Source: CAZSLZ01 sp964607865 (GTDB taxonomy: Bacteria > Vulcanimicrobiota > JAJTBE01 > CAZSLZ01). Taken from it: a stretch of 8,367 nt of DNA. The stretch spans positions 1 to 8,367 of the forward strand of contig CAZSLZ010000136.1 in the NCBI GenBank assembly GCA_964607865.1, given 5' to 3'. The translations under genes and the position numbers were made by a program. Shown in pieces: positions 6,138-8,367 of the stretch. The stretch's first letter is position 1, and each line of letters opens with the position of its first letter. The notes beneath the pieces were generated by a model. It made no database searches. It saw only the letters and a program-made list of their open reading frames with translations, and had not been told where the DNA came from.

Positions 6138-7154
6138 ATGGAAAAAACCAACATTTTATTTCAACCATTCAATCTGGGAAAGATACAGGTAAATAACCGC
6201 ATTGTCCGTTCCGCAACTTCCGAGAGGCTTGCCGACGAACAGGGCAGAGCCACAGATGAATTGATTGAAACGTATAAGAAACTTGGGCAAGGAAAAATCG
6301 GGCTGGTGGTAACCGGGTACGCCTACGTCAACAAGGCGGGCAGATGCAACACAAACCAGCTGGGGGTTCATGAAGATGTCAAGATACCCGGTTTGAAAAA
6401 GTTATGCCAGGAATTCCATTCTGAAAATTCGCTGGGCAGGATCGCCCTGCAAATAGTTCATGGCGGCAGGCAGGTCAGCCCAGATGCAGGCATTCCCATG
6501 GCGCCCTCAAACGTTCCTTTCAAGGGAGAGCCACCCAGGGTCCTTCAGGAAAGGGAAATTGAACAGATTATTGAAGATTTTGCCCAGGCTGCCCTCAGAG
6601 GCAAAAGAGCAGGCTTTGATGCGGTGCAAATTCATGCCGCCCATGGCTTCCTCATAAGCCAGTTTCTCTCACCCTACACCAACCGGCGAAACGATTTCTG
6701 GGGAGGAAGCCTTTCTTCCAGGGCCAGGTTTTTTATTGAAATAATAAAAGAATGCAGGCAAAAAACAGGAGAAGATTATCCCCTGTTTGCCAAAATGAAC
6801 TGCAGTGACTTCATTGAAGAAGGGCTTACTGTGGAAGAAGCCGGTGAAATAGCAGAAATGGCAGAAAAAGCAGGGCTGGATGGATTGGAGATATCAGGAG
6901 GCATAGGGGATACCCCGGAAGAAAAAGGAGCCTGCCGGCCGGTAAAAGATAAAAAAGATGAAGCTTATTTTTTAGAGGAAGCAAAAAAAATAAGCAACGA
7001 ATTAGGAATTCCGGTCATCCTTGTGGGGGGTATCCGAAACCCGCAAACAGCAGAAAATATTCTGAAAGAAACAAAAATAAAGGCAATAGCTATGAGCCGG
7101 CCGTTTCTGGATAACCCAAGGCTGGTTTTGGAATGGATGGAAAAGTCTGGTTAA
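6138..7154 (+). CDS. Old Yellow Enzyme-family NADH:flavin oxidoreductase (FMN)
   Basis: This 338-residue single-domain TIM-barrel flavoprotein belongs to the OYE family, whose members use FMN and NAD(P)H to reduce activated C=C bonds; the substrate here is unknown. Length equals the YqjM-type ene-reductases, and it lacks the C-terminal Fe-S/FAD part of 2,4-dienoyl-CoA reductases. Visible motifs are NNRIVRSAT (19-27), LQIVHGGRQ (104-112), APSNVPF (122-128), AGFDAVQIHAAHGFLISQFLSP (158-179), NRRNDFWGGS (182-191), VGGIR (296-300) and MSRPFLDNP (319-327, FMN phosphate site). His166 and His169 are the substrate-binding pair. The usual proton-donor Tyr after them is Phe171. ATG 6138 has a strong GAGGGGGTG seven bases upstream. 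The protein is probably cytoplasmic. The stop codon overlaps that of the convergent prepilin gene and no terminator lies between them. Annotations vary for this family, so a substrate-specific name is not justified. Confidence 0.92.
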   Translation: MEKTNILFQPFNLGKIQVNNRIVRSATSERLADEQGRATDELIETYKKLGQGKIGLVVTGYAYVNKAGRCNTNQLGVHEDVKIPGLKKLCQEFHSENSLGRIALQIVHGGRQVSPDAGIPMAPSNVPFKGEPPRVLQEREIEQIIEDFAQAALRGKRAGFDAVQIHAAHGFLISQFLSPYTNRRNDFWGGSLSSRARFFIEIIKECRQKTGEDYPLFAKMNCSDFIEEGLTVEEAGEIAEMAEKAGLDGLEISGGIGDTPEEKGACRPVKDKKDEAYFLEEAKKISNELGIPVILVGGIRNPQTAENILKETKIKAIAMSRPFLDNPRLVLEWMEKSG

Positions 7155-7636
7155 TTGTAACACCATTCCCCGTCAGAATCGGGATTATATTTATAATTAT
7201 CACAGAAAATAGAAAAACAATTATTGGTTACATCTCCACTGGGGGATATCACATCGCCATGGGCTCCGTAATGCTGGCATGCTGCAACTATCCAAAGACG
7301 ACTGTCACCACCAGTGGAGAGCCTGTAATCAACAATGTATGTATCGGATCTGCCAGTGGCGGGACACGTAGGCAAGGAACCTATATAATCGGGATATAAG
7401 GGGGAGTCCCCTGGAGCAAAATCAGAACCGCCATGGCTTTCATTCCAACCCACGCCGGGATGATCTGCAGAGTACATGGTTATGGCAGTCATCAGACTTC
7501 TTAAATTTGCCTTACAGGCAGCAATGCCAGCTTGTTGCCTTGCCCTGGTTATATTGGGAATAATGATGGAAGCCAGGATTGAAATAATAGCTATTACAAT
7601 CATCAATTCAATTAAAGTAAACCCTTTCTTATTCAT
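7151..7636 (-). CDS. Type IV prepilin / type II secretion pseudopilin-like protein
   Basis: This 161-residue protein begins with a class III prepilin leader: MNKKG followed by FTLIELMIVIAIISILA, with cleavage expected after Gly5 and the essential Glu at mature position 5. The hydrophobic helix continues to about residue 29. Then come an amphipathic alpha1-C segment (ARQQAGIAACKANLRSLMTAITMYSADHP) and a globular Gly/Ser/Asp-rich part. Six cysteines (41, 91, 120, 140, 145, 159) suggest disulfides outside the membrane. It would be processed by a PilD-type peptidase and join a pilus or secretion pseudopilus; no assembly genes are in the window, so major pilin, minor pilin and GspG/GspH cannot be told apart. 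ATG 7636 is chosen because GAGGTGA (7644-7650) is 7 nt upstream; TTG 7639 would be poorly spaced. A leftward lipoprotein gene ends 36 bp upstream. Confidence 0.9.
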   Translation of the reverse strand: MNKKGFTLIELMIVIAIISILASIIIPNITRARQQAGIAACKANLRSLMTAITMYSADHPGVGWNESHGGSDFAPGDSPLYPDYIGSLPTCPATGRSDTYIVDYRLSTGGDSRLWIVAACQHYGAHGDVISPSGDVTNNCFSIFCDNYKYNPDSDGEWCYN

Positions 7637-7643
7637 CAAAAAA

Positions 7644-7650
7644 TCACCTC
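7644..7650 (-). promoter_or_regulatory. Shine-Dalgarno site fixing the prepilin start
   Basis: GAGGTGA on the minus strand lies 7 nt before ATG 7636. It gives the canonical short basic leader MNKKG rather than the one-residue-longer TTG start. Confidence 0.75.
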
Positions 7651-7672
7651 ATTAAAATTACAATTACATAAA

Positions 7673-8041
7673 TTAGTATAACATGATTATTTTTTCGTTG
7701 TCAATTATGGTAGTAAAATTGGTAAAAGTCCGTCCGTCTTCGGAAGTGGCAGTTTTAACCCCAGCTTTGAAAGTAAGATAACTTCCGTCATCAAGCCTTA
7801 AGGTGTAATTAGAGGTTACATTGGACATTACGTTGCCGTCTTCCACAGTCCATTCACCATCTATTGCCGGTGTTATGGTGGGTGAAGGAGTTGGCGAAGG
7901 TGTAAGAGTGCAGCTTGGGGTTGGGCTGGGCGTGGGCGAGGCTGCCGGATCTGCGCTGGTTGTGGAACTGTTGCTGCAACCCTGAAAAATCAATATTGAT
8001 GCAAAAAGTAAAATGAATATTAAAGCAATTGTTCATTTCAT
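7673..8041 (-). pseudogene. Small lipoprotein with Pro/Thr linker; stop at codon 3
   Basis: Read from ATG 8041 the gene gives M-K-stop and then TIALIFILLFASILIFQGC, a complete lipoprotein signal peptide with Cys22 as the predicted lipidated residue (FQGC, a slightly atypical lipobox). After this come a Pro/Thr/Ser linker (about 29-59, TPSPTPSPT-type repeats with one Cys) and a small beta-rich domain (60-122, starting IDGEW) of no family I recognise. A strong AAGGGGAG (8048-8055) 6 nt before the ATG marks the true start. The TGA at 8035-8033 would end translation after two residues. CGA to TGA (Arg) or TGG to TGA (Trp) are the simplest single-base origins; Arg would give an ordinary basic n-region. 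The rest of the frame is intact, so the lesion is recent, a sequencing error, or bypassed. TTG 7993 would permit a product but without the export signal. Intact, it would be an envelope lipoprotein, probably co-transcribed with the prepilin gene. Confidence 0.65.
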
Positions 8042-8154
8042 TATTTTCTCCCCTTCTTCTTTTTTACAGCCCCTAAACTCATAATAACCTGGCTAACAAG
8101 AAATTACCCCCCTTCTAATATAATTTATATTCAATTATTGGTTTTTTTGTCTTT
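8042..8154. other. AT-rich intergenic spacer
   Basis: The spacer between the solute-binding-protein gene and the lipoprotein gene contains a 15-nt palindrome AATATAA-T-TTATATT (8117-8131) and the lipoprotein Shine-Dalgarno site at 8048-8055. It shows no GC-rich terminator stem and no clear -35/-10 pair, so it does not settle whether the two genes share a transcript. Confidence 0.4.
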
Positions 8155-8367
8155 TTATTTATGTGGCTTTTCAAGCCAGATCTTTTCTATATCATACAGG
8201 ATACCTATAGAAGAAGGCTCAGGGACCCCTTTTACCCTTTTATTCACCCCCACCACAGCTTCCTGGTTCCACAGGAATACATAGGGGGCGTCTTCGGAAA
8301 TCAAACGTTGGATTTCATGATATAACTCTTTTCTTTTCTCCCGGTTAAAGGTTGAGCGCGCCTGGGT
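8155..8367 (-). CDS. Family 5 extracellular solute-binding protein, C-terminal 70 residues (partial)
   Basis: An open frame enters from the right edge and ends at TAA 8157-8155. Its 70 residues fit the C-terminal end of a DppA/OppA-type substrate-binding protein of a peptide, nickel or related ABC importer. FNREKRKELYHEIQRLISED matches the family's 'd...R..ly.eiq.il.ed' helix. APYVFLWNQEAVVGVNKRVKG matches the 'aP.i.ly......a....v.G' strand, and the tail is short (YDIEKIWLEK). The full protein would be about 500-550 residues, periplasmic or lipid-anchored. Substrate cannot be read from this fragment. No permease or ATPase gene follows, so partners, if linked, lie beyond the right edge. Confidence 0.83.
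   Translation of the reverse strand, partial: TQARSTFNREKRKELYHEIQRLISEDAPYVFLWNQEAVVGVNKRVKGVPEPSSIGILYDIEKIWLEKPHK

Noticed and set aside
8033..8035. Alternative genetic code with UGA read as Trp or Gly
   Set aside because: mtnP, the DUF3352, DUF151, OYE, FHA and prepilin genes all contain no in-frame UGA, which would be unlikely in a recoded genome.
7854..8036. 60-codon leftward frame starting ATG 8036, overlapping the lipoprotein gene
   Set aside because: It lies in another frame across the signal peptide and Pro/Thr linker. Its product is His/Asn/Gln-rich without signal or domain, as expected of a shadow frame.

Overview
This AT-rich window is an ordinary-looking bacterial chromosomal segment, probably from a poorly characterised, diderm-like lineage. 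Standard bacterial genetic code and Shine-Dalgarno starts fit every intact gene. The content is envelope-centred: a lipid-linked-sugar glycosyltransferase relic, a membrane-tethered FHA protein, a secreted DUF3352 protein, a prepilin, a lipoprotein and an ABC substrate-binding protein. Three cytoplasmic proteins sit among them: MTA phosphorylase, a DUF151 nuclease-family protein and an Old Yellow Enzyme homologue. I cannot assign a phylum from sequence alone. No RNA gene, CRISPR array, prophage or intact mobile element is visible.

Layout. Bases 1-1029 (+) hold the degraded 3' part of a GT39/ArnT-like membrane glycosyltransferase, broken by an in-frame stop and at least two frame changes. Bases 1030-1476 are non-coding and carry two inverted repeats, one a perfect 13-bp-arm hairpin just upstream of the next gene. 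Bases 1477-2334 (+) encode a two-membrane-segment protein with a C-terminal FHA domain. A strong, probably bidirectional terminator at 2345-2377 separates it from a leftward gene set: mtnP (2386-3186) abutting a secreted DUF3352 protein (3187-5187), and upstream of that a DUF151 protein (5246-5851).

A 286-bp divergent intergenic region leads to a rightward OYE-family flavin oxidoreductase (6138-7154). Its stop overlaps that of a leftward prepilin-like gene (7151-7636). Upstream of the prepilin lies a proline/threonine-linker lipoprotein gene (7673-8041) whose third codon is a stop. At the right edge is the C-terminal 70 residues of a family 5 peptide/solute-binding protein (8155-8367, minus).

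How the genes work together: zero-gap coupling implies co-expression of mtnP with the DUF3352 gene, although no shared function is obvious. The prepilin and lipoprotein genes are co-directional, 36 bp apart, and may be co-transcribed. The rest look like independent units. I see no convincing new multi-gene system. The most notable points are the stop codon in the lipoprotein signal peptide, the decayed glycosyltransferase, the internally duplicated DUF3352 protein with an insertion, and the FHA domain lacking its usual histidine.
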